Source of the DNA: JACCTU01 sp963737405
GTDB lineage: Bacteria; Actinomycetota; Thermoleophilia; Gaiellales; Gaiellaceae
DNA length: 64,000 nucleotides
Assembly (NCBI GenBank): GCA_963737405.1
Contig: CAVTSL010000008.1
Location: 62,001 to 126,000, forward strand
Direction of reading: 5' to 3'
Shown here: positions 50,993 to 58,998 of the stretch, in pieces
Numbering within the stretch: the first letter of the stretch is position 1
How the letters are laid out: each line of letters begins with the position of its first letter
The notes under the pieces: model-generated
Databases searched by the model: none
Seen by the model: only the letters and a program-made list of their open reading frames with translations
Told to the model about the DNA's origin: nothing
Position numbers and translations under genes: made by a program

Positions 50993-51400
50993 ATGAACTC
51001 CAGGAGCATGGCAGGATGGATCGGCTTCGCCGGCATCATGCTGGTGATCGTCGGTTCGATCGATTTCTTTCAGGGCCTCATCGCCATCTTCGAGGACGAC
51101 TACTTCGTCGTCACCAGGTCTGGCTTCCTTGCCGTCGACCTGACGCAATGGGGCTGGATCATGGTGATCTGGGGCGTGCTGCTCGTTCTCGCAGGCCTTG
51201 GACTCGCCGCCGGGCAGGGATGGGCGCGCTGGTTTGCGATCGTCGTCGTGTCCCTGAACTTCATCGCCCAGCTCGGCTTCCTCGGCAACAGCCAGTATCC
51301 GCTCTGGTCACTGACCGTGATCGCGCTGAACGTCATCATCCTCTACGCGCTGACCGCGCGCTGGAGCGAGAGCGAAGCGGACCTCGGCGCCATGCGCTGA
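50993..51400 (+). CDS. Four-helix membrane protein of the DUF7144 type
   Basis: A 135-residue protein with four hydrophobic segments (GWIGFAGIMLVIVGSIDFFQG, GWIMVIWGVLLVLAGLGL, WFAIVVVSLNFIAQLGF, LWSLTVIALNVIILYAL). The layout, GWIGFAGIMLVIVG start and FFQGLIAIFEDDYFVV loop match a common actinobacterial stress-associated membrane family of unknown function. The ATG has AAGGAG nine bases upstream. It lies alone before a hairpin at 51421-51448. Confidence 0.75.
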   Translation: MNSRSMAGWIGFAGIMLVIVGSIDFFQGLIAIFEDDYFVVTRSGFLAVDLTQWGWIMVIWGVLLVLAGLGLAAGQGWARWFAIVVVSLNFIAQLGFLGNSQYPLWSLTVIALNVIILYALTARWSESEADLGAMR

Positions 51401-51420
51401 CCCGCTCGACGTGGATCGAG

Positions 51421-51448
51421 GCCGTCGCGCGACGTCGTGCGCGACGGC
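51421..51448 (+). terminator. Hairpin downstream of the DUF7144-type gene
   Basis: A perfect 10-base stem, GCCGTCGCGC with GCGCGACGGC and an 8-base loop, begins 21 bases after the stop at 51400. It lacks a T-run. It separates this gene from the promoter-like TATACT box at 51483-51488 in front of the DUF6325-type gene. Confidence 0.55.
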
Positions 51449-51581
51449 CTCCGTCACCGCGGGTGCCGGGGGAGTGGCGACGTATACTGGCGCCGCGACA
51501 CGAGAGAACGCGTGCTCGCGGCCGAGGGTCTTTTTACGGCATCCTCAGCCGGAGTAGCCGACCCCCGGACAAGGAGAGCTC

Positions 51582-51992
51582 ATGGCAGTTGGCCCGGTCG
51601 ACGTCTACATCATCGGATTTCCGGGGAACAAGTTCAGCGGGCGCATCGCCCCCGCGATCATCGAGCTCGTCGAGGATGGCACGATCCGAGTGCTCGACCT
51701 GCTCTTCGTGATGAAGGATGCAGACGGCGTCGTGACGACCGTCGAGGCCGCGGACATCGACGAAGAGGGCGCAGCCTTCCTCTCGATCGACGTGGCGAGC
51801 CCGGGTGCGTTGGGACCCGAGGATGCCGAGGAGGTCAGCGACGATCTCCCGTCCAACAGCTCGGCCCTCCTGATCGCGTTCGAGAACCTCTGGGTCGGGA
51901 AAGTCGTCGACGCCCTGCGGGCTGCGGACGCCGTGTTGATCGACTCGATCCGGATCCCGGTCGACGTCGTGGAAGCGTTCGAGGCAAGCTAA
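51582..51992 (+). CDS. DUF6325-family protein
   Basis: A 136-residue acidic protein with the family pattern GPVDVYIIGFPGNKFSGRIAPAI, ELVEDGTIRVLDLLFVMKD and the C-terminal NLWVGKVVDALRAADAVLIDSIRIP. Function unknown; such genes are often next to SHOCT-domain genes as here. The ATG has AAGGAG six bases upstream, and a -10-like TATACT lies 94 bases upstream at 51483-51488, with no clear -35. Cytoplasmic, with no membrane segment. Confidence 0.82.
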   Translation: MAVGPVDVYIIGFPGNKFSGRIAPAIIELVEDGTIRVLDLLFVMKDADGVVTTVEAADIDEEGAAFLSIDVASPGALGPEDAEEVSDDLPSNSSALLIAFENLWVGKVVDALRAADAVLIDSIRIPVDVVEAFEAS

Positions 51993-52025
51993 GCCCCCGC
52001 CCCTTCGAGATCGAGAGGTAACGAC

Positions 52026-52295
52026 ATGGGACTCGTACGCATGGCAGCCCGCACCGCGGTCGTCGCGGGAACCGCCACCGCCGTATCCGGGCGCGTGCAG
52101 CGCCGTCAGGCCGCCAGGTATGACGAGCAGGACGCCCAGCAGGCCGCGCAGCAGCAGGCGCAGTACCAGCAGGCGCCGCCGCCGCCGGAGGACGACGGCA
52201 CCGCAAAGCTCCAGGAGCTGGCACAGCTTCACGCCCAGGGCGTGCTCACCGATGAGGAGTTCGCGGCCGCCAAGGCCAAAGCCCTCGGGATCTGA
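52026..52295 (+). CDS. SHOCT-domain protein
   Basis: An 89-residue protein: a short N-terminal Ala/Thr/Val-rich helix, a Gln-rich stretch (AQQAAQQQAQYQQAPPPP) and a C-terminal SHOCT domain (KLQELAQLHAQGVLTDEEFAAAKAKALG). SHOCT helices are thought to mediate oligomer formation. GAGAGG lies about eight bases before the ATG. It is 33 bases after the DUF6325-family gene and surely co-transcribed; 19 bases separate it from the methyltransferase. Confidence 0.85.
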   Translation: MGLVRMAARTAVVAGTATAVSGRVQRRQAARYDEQDAQQAAQQQAQYQQAPPPPEDDGTAKLQELAQLHAQGVLTDEEFAAAKAKALGI

Positions 52296-52314
52296 CGGAC
52301 CGCAGACGCGACCT

Positions 52315-53052
52315 GTGAGACAGGTCGAGTCGTACTCGCGGCTGGCAGGGCTCTACGACGAAATCGTCGTCGAGCCCTGCCATGACCGCTGGGCATCGTT
52401 CCTGCACGAGATCTGGAGCGCCGACGCGGAGGGCGTTCGGTCCGTCCTCGATCTCTGCTGCGGCACCGGCCTCCTAGCGGGCGAGCTGACCGCGCGGGGC
52501 TACCAGGTCGTCGGCGTCGACGCATCCGACGCGATGCTGGCCGTCGCTCGCGAGCGGCTCGGCCCCAAGGCGACGTTGAACCGAGTGACCCTTCCCGACC
52601 TGGCGATCGACGGTGTCTTCGACGCGGCGGTCTGCACGTTCGACGGCTTCAACTACCTCGCCCCGGACGAGTTGGGCCTGACGATCGCTGCGGTGTCCGA
52701 GCGGCTTCGGCCCGCCGGGTGGCTCGTGTTCGACCTCCACACCGACGCGATGATGGAGTTCACGATCGCCAACGCTCGGGTCGCGGGTGAGTCGGCCGGG
52801 AACGACTTCGTGATCAGCAGCGTCGTCGACCCGAGCGCCCGCACATGCGATACGAGGATCGAGCTCACGCGGCCTCGTGACGGCGACCCCTTCTGCGAGG
52901 AGCACCGGCAGTACTTCCACTCGGAAACGGATGTGCGGGCCGCCCTCCACGAGGGAGGCTTCGCCGTGACGGAGGTCAGCGACGAGTACACACATCGGCC
53001 GGCGGACGCCTCGACCCTGAGCGCGACCTGGACTGCGCGGCGTCATGACTGA
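52315..53052 (+). CDS. Class I SAM-dependent methyltransferase
   Basis: A 245-residue methyltransferase. The SAM-binding motif VLDLCCGTGLLAGELTARG and the acidic loop VVGVDASDAML are clear; AVCTFDGFNYL and RLRPAGWLVFDLH are motifs II-III. The substrate is unknown. The GTG start sits in a perfect 7-base hairpin (GACCTGT-GAG-ACAGGTC, 52310-52326) that could hide it from ribosomes; no ribosome-binding site is visible. Its last eight bases overlap the MFS exporter start, so the enzyme may modify a compound that the exporter removes; that link is inference. Confidence 0.85.
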   Translation: MRQVESYSRLAGLYDEIVVEPCHDRWASFLHEIWSADAEGVRSVLDLCCGTGLLAGELTARGYQVVGVDASDAMLAVARERLGPKATLNRVTLPDLAIDGVFDAAVCTFDGFNYLAPDELGLTIAAVSERLRPAGWLVFDLHTDAMMEFTIANARVAGESAGNDFVISSVVDPSARTCDTRIELTRPRDGDPFCEEHRQYFHSETDVRAALHEGGFAVTEVSDEYTHRPADASTLSATWTARRHD

Positions 53053-54463
53053 CGGTCCGATCGCCGCGAGCCACGCCCCGGTTCTCCAGCGTTCGGTCGC
53101 CGAGGCGCGACAGCTGATCCTTCCGCTCGCGCTCGCTCAGTTCATCTGCAGCTTTGCGGGCTCGAACATGAACGTGATGATCAACGACATCAGCGAGGAC
53201 CTGGACACGACCGTCAAGGGCGTTCAGACCGCGATCACGTTGTTCCTGCTGATCATGGCGGTCCTGATGATCCCGTGCAGCAAGCTGACCGACCGTTGGG
53301 GCCGCAAGCGGTGCTTCACGCTGGGGCTGACGTTGTACGGGATCGGCGCTCTGATCAGCGCGGTGTCGCCGAACCTCGGGGTGCTGATCCTCGGCAACTC
53401 GGTGCTCGAGGGCGTCGGAACCGCGCTGCTGATTCCGCCGGTCTACATCCTCGCGACGTTGTGGTTCACCGAGCTCACCTCGCGTGCCTGGGCTTTCGGC
53501 GTGATCAGCGGGCTCGGCGGCATCGGCGCCGCGGCAGGGCCGCTGATCGGGGGCTTGATCACCACGGCGATCAGTTGGCGCGCCGCGTTCGTTTTCCAGG
53601 CCGTGGTCGTCGCCGTGATCGTCCTGTTGAGCCGCCGCCTCGAAGATCCGCTCGCGGCCGATCCGACCCGTCCGTTCGACGCGATCGGGGCGGTGCTGTC
53701 GGCGGTCGGCATGTTCTGCATCGTGTTCGGGATCCTTCAGGCCGGCAGCAACAACGCCCTCTTCGCGATCTTCCTCGTGCTCGGAGCGGCCTTCCTGCTC
53801 GCGTTCTACCTCTTCATCCGCTCCCGCGAGCGGGCCGGGAAGGAGGCGCTGCTCTCGACCAGGCTGTTCAAGAACCGGACGTGCAACCTCGCGCTCGTCA
53901 CCCAGAACATCCAGTGGCTGCTGCTCCTGGGGACGTCGTTCGTCGTCTCCGTCTACCTGCAGGAGGTTCGCGGCTACAGCGCGATCAAGACCGGCGTCGT
54001 CTTCACCGCGGCGACGCTCGGCATCCTCGCCACGTCCCTCGCCGCCGAGCGACTCGCCAAGCGGTTCTCGCAGAAGACGCTGATCGTCTCCGGCTTCGTC
54101 GTGACCCTCGCCGGGGTCGTGCTCCTGCTCGGCCTCGTCCGTGCCTGGGACAGCGTCTGGGCGTTCGTGCCCGGGCTGCTCCTGATCGGCCTCGGCGTGG
54201 GCGCGATGCTCACTCCCTCCGTCAACGTCGTCCAGTCGAGCTTCCCCGAGGAGATGCAAGGCGAGATCTCGGGGCTGTCGCGGAGCGTCTCCAACCTCGG
54301 CTCGTCGTTCGGCACGGCGATCGCCGGCACCATCCTGATCTCGGTTGTCGCCACGGGGAGCAGCGCGTACGGCTGGGCGATGGCGTCGCTCGCCCTGTTC
54401 GGGCTCATCGGACTCGCGGCGGCCCTCCTCCTTCCTTCCAAACCCGTGCCGCAGACCAGGTAA
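53045..54463 (+). CDS. MFS transporter, DHA2-like family
   Basis: A 472-residue exporter with about 14 hydrophobic segments. Typical features are CSKLTDRWGRKRCF (the loop 2-3 motif), GLGGIGAAAGPLIGGLITTAISWR (motif C) and FPEEMQGEISGLSRSVSNLG before the last helices. The long third-last loop fits DHA2 members. The ATG at 53045 lies inside the methyltransferase gene by eight bases, so the pair is coupled. It differs from the exporter at 5111 by lacking the extra C-terminal domain. The substrate is unknown. Confidence 0.88.
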   Translation: MTDGPIAASHAPVLQRSVAEARQLILPLALAQFICSFAGSNMNVMINDISEDLDTTVKGVQTAITLFLLIMAVLMIPCSKLTDRWGRKRCFTLGLTLYGIGALISAVSPNLGVLILGNSVLEGVGTALLIPPVYILATLWFTELTSRAWAFGVISGLGGIGAAAGPLIGGLITTAISWRAAFVFQAVVVAVIVLLSRRLEDPLAADPTRPFDAIGAVLSAVGMFCIVFGILQAGSNNALFAIFLVLGAAFLLAFYLFIRSRERAGKEALLSTRLFKNRTCNLALVTQNIQWLLLLGTSFVVSVYLQEVRGYSAIKTGVVFTAATLGILATSLAAERLAKRFSQKTLIVSGFVVTLAGVVLLLGLVRAWDSVWAFVPGLLLIGLGVGAMLTPSVNVVQSSFPEEMQGEISGLSRSVSNLGSSFGTAIAGTILISVVATGSSAYGWAMASLALFGLIGLAAALLLPSKPVPQTR

Positions 54464-54502
54464 CCGAGCCTTCGCCGGACTCCGTCCGACGCTCAGATTC
54501 GT

Positions 54503-54802
54503 CTAGCCGAAACCGAGGATGAACTTCGCGTCGTCGGACATCCGATCGGGCGTCCACGGGGGCTCCCACGTGAGCTCGATCTCGACCTCCTCGACGCCCT
54601 CGACCGAGGACGCGACGGCCTGGATGTCCTCCTGGATCATCGGCCCGGCCGGGCAGCCCATCGACGTGAGGCTGTGGATGACCTTCACCTTCGGGCCCTC
54701 CACCTCGACGTCGTAGAGCAGCCCGAGGTCGACGATGTCCATCCCGAGCTCGGGATCCTCGACGGCGCGGAGCGCCTCGACGACTGCTTCCTTCGTCGGC
54801 AT
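54503..54802 (-). CDS. DUF59/MIP18-family protein (SufT/PaaD-like)
   Basis: A 99-residue protein of the family involved in iron-sulfur cluster assembly. The signature EDPELGMDIVDLGLLYDV and SLTSMGCPAGPMIQEDI with its conserved Cys are intact, followed by VEIELTWEPPWTPDRMS. It stands apart from suf genes here, so its target is unknown. The ATG at 54802 follows TAGGCT by six bases (the spacer GGAGTC could also act as a ribosome-binding site). It lies 13 bases after glpX and may use its own promoter. Confidence 0.9.
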   Translation of the reverse strand: MPTKEAVVEALRAVEDPELGMDIVDLGLLYDVEVEGPKVKVIHSLTSMGCPAGPMIQEDIQAVASSVEGVEEVEIELTWEPPWTPDRMSDDAKFILGFG

Positions 54803-54815
54803 GACTCCAGCCTAG

Positions 54816-55793
54816 CTAGAACCCGAGCAGTCGCACTTCCTCGCGCCGCTCGCGGGCGAAGAAGTGGATCCCGTCGACGAACCGGACCCAGTTGCAGCGC
54901 GTGCACATGACGAGCGAGTGGGTCCGCGCGCTGTCGGCGTAGAACCGCACACCGCGCAGCAGGTCGCCGTTCGAGACGCCCGTCGCGGCGACGATCACCT
55001 CGCCGGGCGCGAAGTCGTCGGTCTGGAAGACGCGGTACACGTCGTCGATCCCCTGCTCGCGGGCCTCCTCGATCTCGCCGCGGGTCGTCGGCCAGAGCTG
55101 CGCCTGGAGCTCCCCGCCCAGGCAGCGGAGCGCGGCCGCGCTCAAGACGGCCTGCCGTGTGCCGCCGATGCCGATCGCGAGGTGGTCGTTCGTGCCGCGG
55201 ATGGCGGCGGAGATCGACGCGGTGACGTCCCCGTCCTGGATCAGCTTGATCCGGGCGCCCGAGCGGCGGATCTCCTCGATCAGGTCGTGATGCCGGGGAC
55301 GGTCGAGGACGATCGTCGTGATGTCGTTCACGTTGCGGCCGAAGGCGGCCGCGATGGCGGCGATGTTCTCCTCGATCGACTTGTGGAGGTCGATCGAGCC
55401 GCGCGCGCGCGGGCCGACCGCCATCTTCCGCATGTACATGTCGGGAAGCGTGAGGATCGAGCCGGGATCGCCGACAGCGATCATCGACATCGCGCCCGGG
55501 CCACCGCGCGCGACGACGCCGCGTCCCTCGAGCGGGTCGAGCGCGAGGTCGACGTCCTCCCCGCCCGAGCCGACGGTCGCTCCCACGGGCAGGTGGCCGT
55601 TGTCCTCCGGCGCGCCGATCACGATCCGGCCGCTGATCGGGAGCTCGTCGAGAGCGACGCGCATCGCGGAGAAGGTCGAGTCCTCCGCGCCCTCCCGGTC
55701 GGCGCGCCCGAGCCAGCGGGCGCCTGCGAGCGAAGCGCGCTCGGTGACGCGCGCGTAGGACTCGCAGAGACAGGCGGGGCGGCCGTCGCTCAC
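54816..55793 (-). CDS. glpX: GlpX, class II fructose-1,6-bisphosphatase
   Basis: Hydrolyses fructose-1,6-bisphosphate in gluconeogenesis. The 325-residue protein shows the metal-binding DLALDPLEGRGVVARGG and ARGSIDLHKSIEEN, with the nearby APEDNGHLPVGATVG; these are family hallmarks. The GTG at 55793 overlaps the 2-phosphoglycerate kinase stop (GTGA). Being in one operon with the cyclic 2,3-diphosphoglycerate genes, it suggests control of the gluconeogenic pool that feeds 2-phosphoglycerate. Confidence 0.93.
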   Translation of the reverse strand: MSDGRPACLCESYARVTERASLAGARWLGRADREGAEDSTFSAMRVALDELPISGRIVIGAPEDNGHLPVGATVGSGGEDVDLALDPLEGRGVVARGGPGAMSMIAVGDPGSILTLPDMYMRKMAVGPRARGSIDLHKSIEENIAAIAAAFGRNVNDITTIVLDRPRHHDLIEEIRRSGARIKLIQDGDVTASISAAIRGTNDHLAIGIGGTRQAVLSAAALRCLGGELQAQLWPTTRGEIEEAREQGIDDVYRVFQTDDFAPGEVIVAATGVSNGDLLRGVRFYADSARTHSLVMCTRCNWVRFVDGIHFFARERREEVRLLGF

Positions 55794-56686
55794 GTGACGC
55801 GCTCCATGCGCTCGACCCCGGTCAGCACGAGCTCGAGCACCTGCATCACGGCGTCGTCGATGTTCGAGCTCTCGATCACCGCGATCTCCTCCCGGCGCGC
55901 GCGCGAGACGAGGTCGCTCTGGATGCGGCGGATGTCGTCGAACCGGTCGAGGTAGCGCTCGACCGGCCGCACGCCGTCGGAGTTCGCGTCCCTGACGTAG
56001 AAGTGCGACTCGTGCGCGTCGGGCTCCTCGATCTCGAGGATGCACTGCGCGAGCACCGCCTGGTGCGCGGCGGGCGGCAGCTCGACGAGGCCCGGCACGA
56101 GGTGCACGCCCTCGAGCACCATCGACCAACCCTCCTCGAGCGCGCGGTCGAGCGACGCGCGCACGCCGACGAGGACGTCGCGCGACTGGTCGAGGAAGCC
56201 CGCGATCGCCGGGTCGTACGCCTCTTCGGGCTTCCGCAGACCGCGGCCCGCCTCGAAGCTCGAGTAGTGGATGGACGGCATGAAGTCGCGCGAGAAGAAC
56301 GCGCGCATCGTCTGGCGGATGAAGTCGGTCGACGTGACGCGCGTGATGCCGAGGCGGTACGCGAGCTCGGTCGCCACGGTCGACTTGCCTGTGCCGGTGG
56401 CGCCGCCGAGGAGGACGATGACCGGCAGGTCGAGCTCGCGGAGCGCAAGGTAGCGGCGGAGCCGCCGCATCGTGACCTCGTCGTCGGCGAGCTCCTCGAC
56501 GCGGTCGAGCGTCGCGGCCGTCTCGCCGCGCGACGAGAGATCCTGCTCGATCCGGCGCGCCAGCTCGTGGGCGCGCGTCGCCGGCACGCCGACCGCGATC
56601 AGGGCGCGTGCGGTGAGCCCTTTCGAGTACGGGAGGTCGTCGCCGCCGAGCGGGAACGGCTCAGCGTGGCGCGGTTGCGAGGTCAC
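55790..56686 (-). CDS. 2-Phosphoglycerate kinase
   Basis: Phosphorylates 2-phosphoglycerate to 2,3-bisphosphoglycerate with ATP, the first step to cyclic 2,3-diphosphoglycerate. The 298-residue protein has an ATP-cone-like N-terminal domain (about residues 20-85) and a P-loop kinase domain with VLLGGATGTGKSTVATELA near residues 92-104, then TSTDFIRQTMRAFFS and VLEGVHLVPGL. The GTG start overlaps the synthetase stop (GTGA) and its own stop overlaps glpX. Its position right after the cyclising enzyme makes the assignment firm. Confidence 0.9.
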   Translation of the reverse strand: MTSQPRHAEPFPLGGDDLPYSKGLTARALIAVGVPATRAHELARRIEQDLSSRGETAATLDRVEELADDEVTMRRLRRYLALRELDLPVIVLLGGATGTGKSTVATELAYRLGITRVTSTDFIRQTMRAFFSRDFMPSIHYSSFEAGRGLRKPEEAYDPAIAGFLDQSRDVLVGVRASLDRALEEGWSMVLEGVHLVPGLVELPPAAHQAVLAQCILEIEEPDAHESHFYVRDANSDGVRPVERYLDRFDDIRRIQSDLVSRARREEIAVIESSNIDDAVMQVLELVLTGVERMERVT

Positions 56687-57915
56687 GCCGGCACTCCCTC
56701 CTCGACCGCGGCATCGGCGAGCGCGAGCAGCTCGTCGTCGAGCCCCGGCGCGACGACCTCGTTGTCGAGGAGCACGACGCGCGCGCCGCGGGAGCGGGCA
56801 TGCTCGACGACGGCGTCGACCGCAGCGGCCTTCAGCTCGACGACGTAGGTCTCGGCCTCGGTCGCGTCGAGCTCGGCCCGCAGCTCTTCGCGCCGGGCGA
56901 GGTTCGTCGAGAGGCGGACGACGTCCATGCCCTGGGCGCGAAGCGCGTCGCGCAGCTCGTCGGCGCGGTCGGCCGGCGCGGTCGTGAAGACGGCCGCACG
57001 TCCCTCGACCGGCTCCACCGGCCGCGGGCGGAGCTCGGCGCGCAGCACCGGCGCGCCGGTCAGCTCGCGGATCGCGGCGACCGGCTCATCGCCGCCGACG
57101 ACGACGACGAGGTCGGAGACGAGGATCCGGTACGCGTTCAGGTACCCCGTTGCGACTTCGGGGCGCTGGCGTCCGCCGACCACGAGGACGCGCTTCCTCG
57201 TCTCGACCGGCGGGAACGTCGCGCCGCTGCCCTCGAACAGGACGAGGTCCGGCGACCGCTCGGATGCGAGCGCGGCGCCGGCATCGACGTTCGAGGCGAA
57301 CGGCATCCCCGCGAGGCCTCCGCCCGCGCGTCGGCAGCCGATCGTGACGACGCGCGCGAGGGCCGCGTCCTCGAGGTAGTCCGACGCCGCGTGTCGGCCT
57401 GAGCGCGAGAGCTCGAGCAGCTCGTCGACGGTCGGCGGCGCCTCGGCCACCTCGGGTGTGGGCGGGCCGCCTCGGCCCATTGCGACGACGACCACCTCGT
57501 AGCGCTGGGACAGGAGGCGCGCGGCGTGGCCGGCGACCGCGGTCTTGCCGACGCGCTTGCCCGTGCCGACGATCCCGATCGAGGGCAGGTCGAACGGCTC
57601 GAGCGTCGGCGGGTCGAAGCGGAAGTCGGCGCCGACGTACGGCAGGCCGAGCGCGAGCACTCGGCTGGCGAGGCGCAGCCGCTCGGCGGGGCCGAGCACG
57701 GGCTCGTCCGAGAGGTCGACGACGACCTCGGCATCGTGGCCGAGCGCGTCGGCGAGCGAGTCGACGAGCGGGACGCCGTAGTCCTCGCCGCCGCGCAGCT
57801 TCTCCGTGCCGCCGACGAGGTGCGCCGCGACGAACTCGTACGGCAGCTCGTCGAGGGCGTCGCGGACGGTGGAGACGTAGTGCTCGCCGTCGATGATCGC
57901 GAGCGCACGCTTCAA
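56683..57915 (-). CDS. cpgS: Cyclic 2,3-diphosphoglycerate synthetase
   Basis: ATP-dependent enzyme that closes the phosphoanhydride ring of 2,3-bisphosphoglycerate to give cyclic 2,3-diphosphoglycerate, a solute best known from hyperthermophilic methanogens. The 410-residue protein starts with ALAIIDGEHYVSTVRDAL and has a P-loop-like region IGIVGTGKRVGKTAVAGHAA, then LFEGSGATFPPVETRKRVLVVGG. The TTG start overlaps the phosphoesterase stop (TTGA). With 2-phosphoglycerate kinase beside it, the two-step pathway is complete. Confidence 0.88.
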   Translation of the reverse strand: MKRALAIIDGEHYVSTVRDALDELPYEFVAAHLVGGTEKLRGGEDYGVPLVDSLADALGHDAEVVVDLSDEPVLGPAERLRLASRVLALGLPYVGADFRFDPPTLEPFDLPSIGIVGTGKRVGKTAVAGHAARLLSQRYEVVVVAMGRGGPPTPEVAEAPPTVDELLELSRSGRHAASDYLEDAALARVVTIGCRRAGGGLAGMPFASNVDAGAALASERSPDLVLFEGSGATFPPVETRKRVLVVGGRQRPEVATGYLNAYRILVSDLVVVVGGDEPVAAIRELTGAPVLRAELRPRPVEPVEGRAAVFTTAPADRADELRDALRAQGMDVVRLSTNLARREELRAELDATEAETYVVELKAAAVDAVVEHARSRGARVVLLDNEVVAPGLDDELLALADAAVEEGVPA

Positions 57916-58721
57916 CTGCGGGAGGTCACCTCGCCCTCGATCCGCGCGGTGTACTTCTCGAACGCGCGGGTGTCGGTCGAGAACTGGATGATCCGCTCCT
58001 GGCCGTGGAACGGGTACTTGCGCCACACGTCGACGTGCGGTCCCGAGACCTCGATCAGGTTGTAACAGGGCCTCGTCTTGCCTCGGAGGCGGAGCGTCGA
58101 GACCGTGCCGGCGTTGACGACGAAGAGATCCTCGAGGCGCCACGCGTACGGCACGTGCTTGTGGCCCGAGAGCACGAGGTCGACGTGCGAGCGCTGCAGG
58201 CACTCGATCGCGTCGCCGGCGTCGTAGACGACGTTGCGCTCACGGCCGGTGCCGGGAACGGGCAGCAGGTGGTGATGGAGCGCGAAGACGCGTAGGCCAG
58301 GAGGCGCGGTCGAGAACTGCTCCTCGATCCAGCGGTAGCGGCCGCGGCCGACGTGACCATGGTCGAGGTCCGGCTCGCTCGAGTCGATCGCGACGACGGT
58401 CATCCCGTCGACGCGGAGGACGGAGTTGCGATCGCCGAACAGGTCCTCGAAGTGGACGTAGCCCACGTTCCGCGAGTCGTGGTTGCCCGGGATCACGATC
58501 ACCGACTCGCACTCGATCCGGTTGAGGTACTCGCGCGCGAGGCGGTACTCCTCCTTGAAGCCGAACACCGTGAGGTCGCCCGTGCAGACGACGGCGCGCG
58601 GCCCGAGCTCGTTGATCTCCGAGATCGCGCGCTCGAGCAGGCTCGGCTGGAAGCTCGGGTCCCCGCAGTGCAGGTCGGAGATGTGGGCGACCGTGAAGGC
58701 GCCCCGGCCGTCGGTGCTCAT
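57912..58721 (-). CDS. Calcineurin-like metallophosphoesterase
   Basis: A 269-residue enzyme with the full dimetal signature: VAHISDLHCGD, CTGDLTVFG, IPGNHD(SR), ALHHHLLPV and LSGHKHVPY. This subgroup includes cyclic-nucleotide and 3',5'-diphosphate phosphodiesterases and phospholipid-type esterases; the substrate is unknown. The ATG at 58721 is eight bases after TACACT and has no ribosome-binding site. It is the first gene of the cDPG operon, so degrading cDPG or a related compound is a plausible but untested role. Confidence 0.88.
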   Translation of the reverse strand: MSTDGRGAFTVAHISDLHCGDPSFQPSLLERAISEINELGPRAVVCTGDLTVFGFKEEYRLAREYLNRIECESVIVIPGNHDSRNVGYVHFEDLFGDRNSVLRVDGMTVVAIDSSEPDLDHGHVGRGRYRWIEEQFSTAPPGLRVFALHHHLLPVPGTGRERNVVYDAGDAIECLQRSHVDLVLSGHKHVPYAWRLEDLFVVNAGTVSTLRLRGKTRPCYNLIEVSGPHVDVWRKYPFHGQERIIQFSTDTRAFEKYTARIEGEVTSRS

Positions 58722-58779
58722 GGGAGCAGAGTGTAAGAGCCCGTTCCGGGGTCGGGCGGGCGCCGCGCCGGGGCGAACA

Positions 58780-58871
58780 CCAGGGTCTGACCCTGGGACC
58801 CCTCCGGTGCGGCCGGGGCTGTGTGTCGAAAGCGTGGCAATTCGTCCACAGGCGGCGGTCTGAGGCCGCCG
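58780..58871. repeat. Two hairpins with TCTGA in the loop
   Basis: In the 277-base gap 58722-58998, CCAGGG-TCTGA-CCCTGG (58780-58796) and CGGCGG-TCTGAGG-CCGCCG (58853-58871) both have a six-base perfect stem and TCTGA at the loop start. The first resembles GGGTCTGACCC-type palindromes common between genes in several phyla. I see no gene in the gap. Confidence 0.5.
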
Positions 58872-58998
58872 GAGGAGACAATGCAGTGCAGCGAACTGCC
58901 TGTCGTCGGGCGCCTGGACATGGCTCGACTCGGGCCGCTCCACCTGCGCGAAAACGAGGTTCTGCGGCGTCCGAGGCCGTTGCTACCCTGCCAGGAAG

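Noticed and set aside
51421..51448. Riboswitch or attenuator before the DUF6325-family gene
   Set aside because: It is one simple hairpin upstream of the likely promoter, so it fits better as the end of the preceding transcript.
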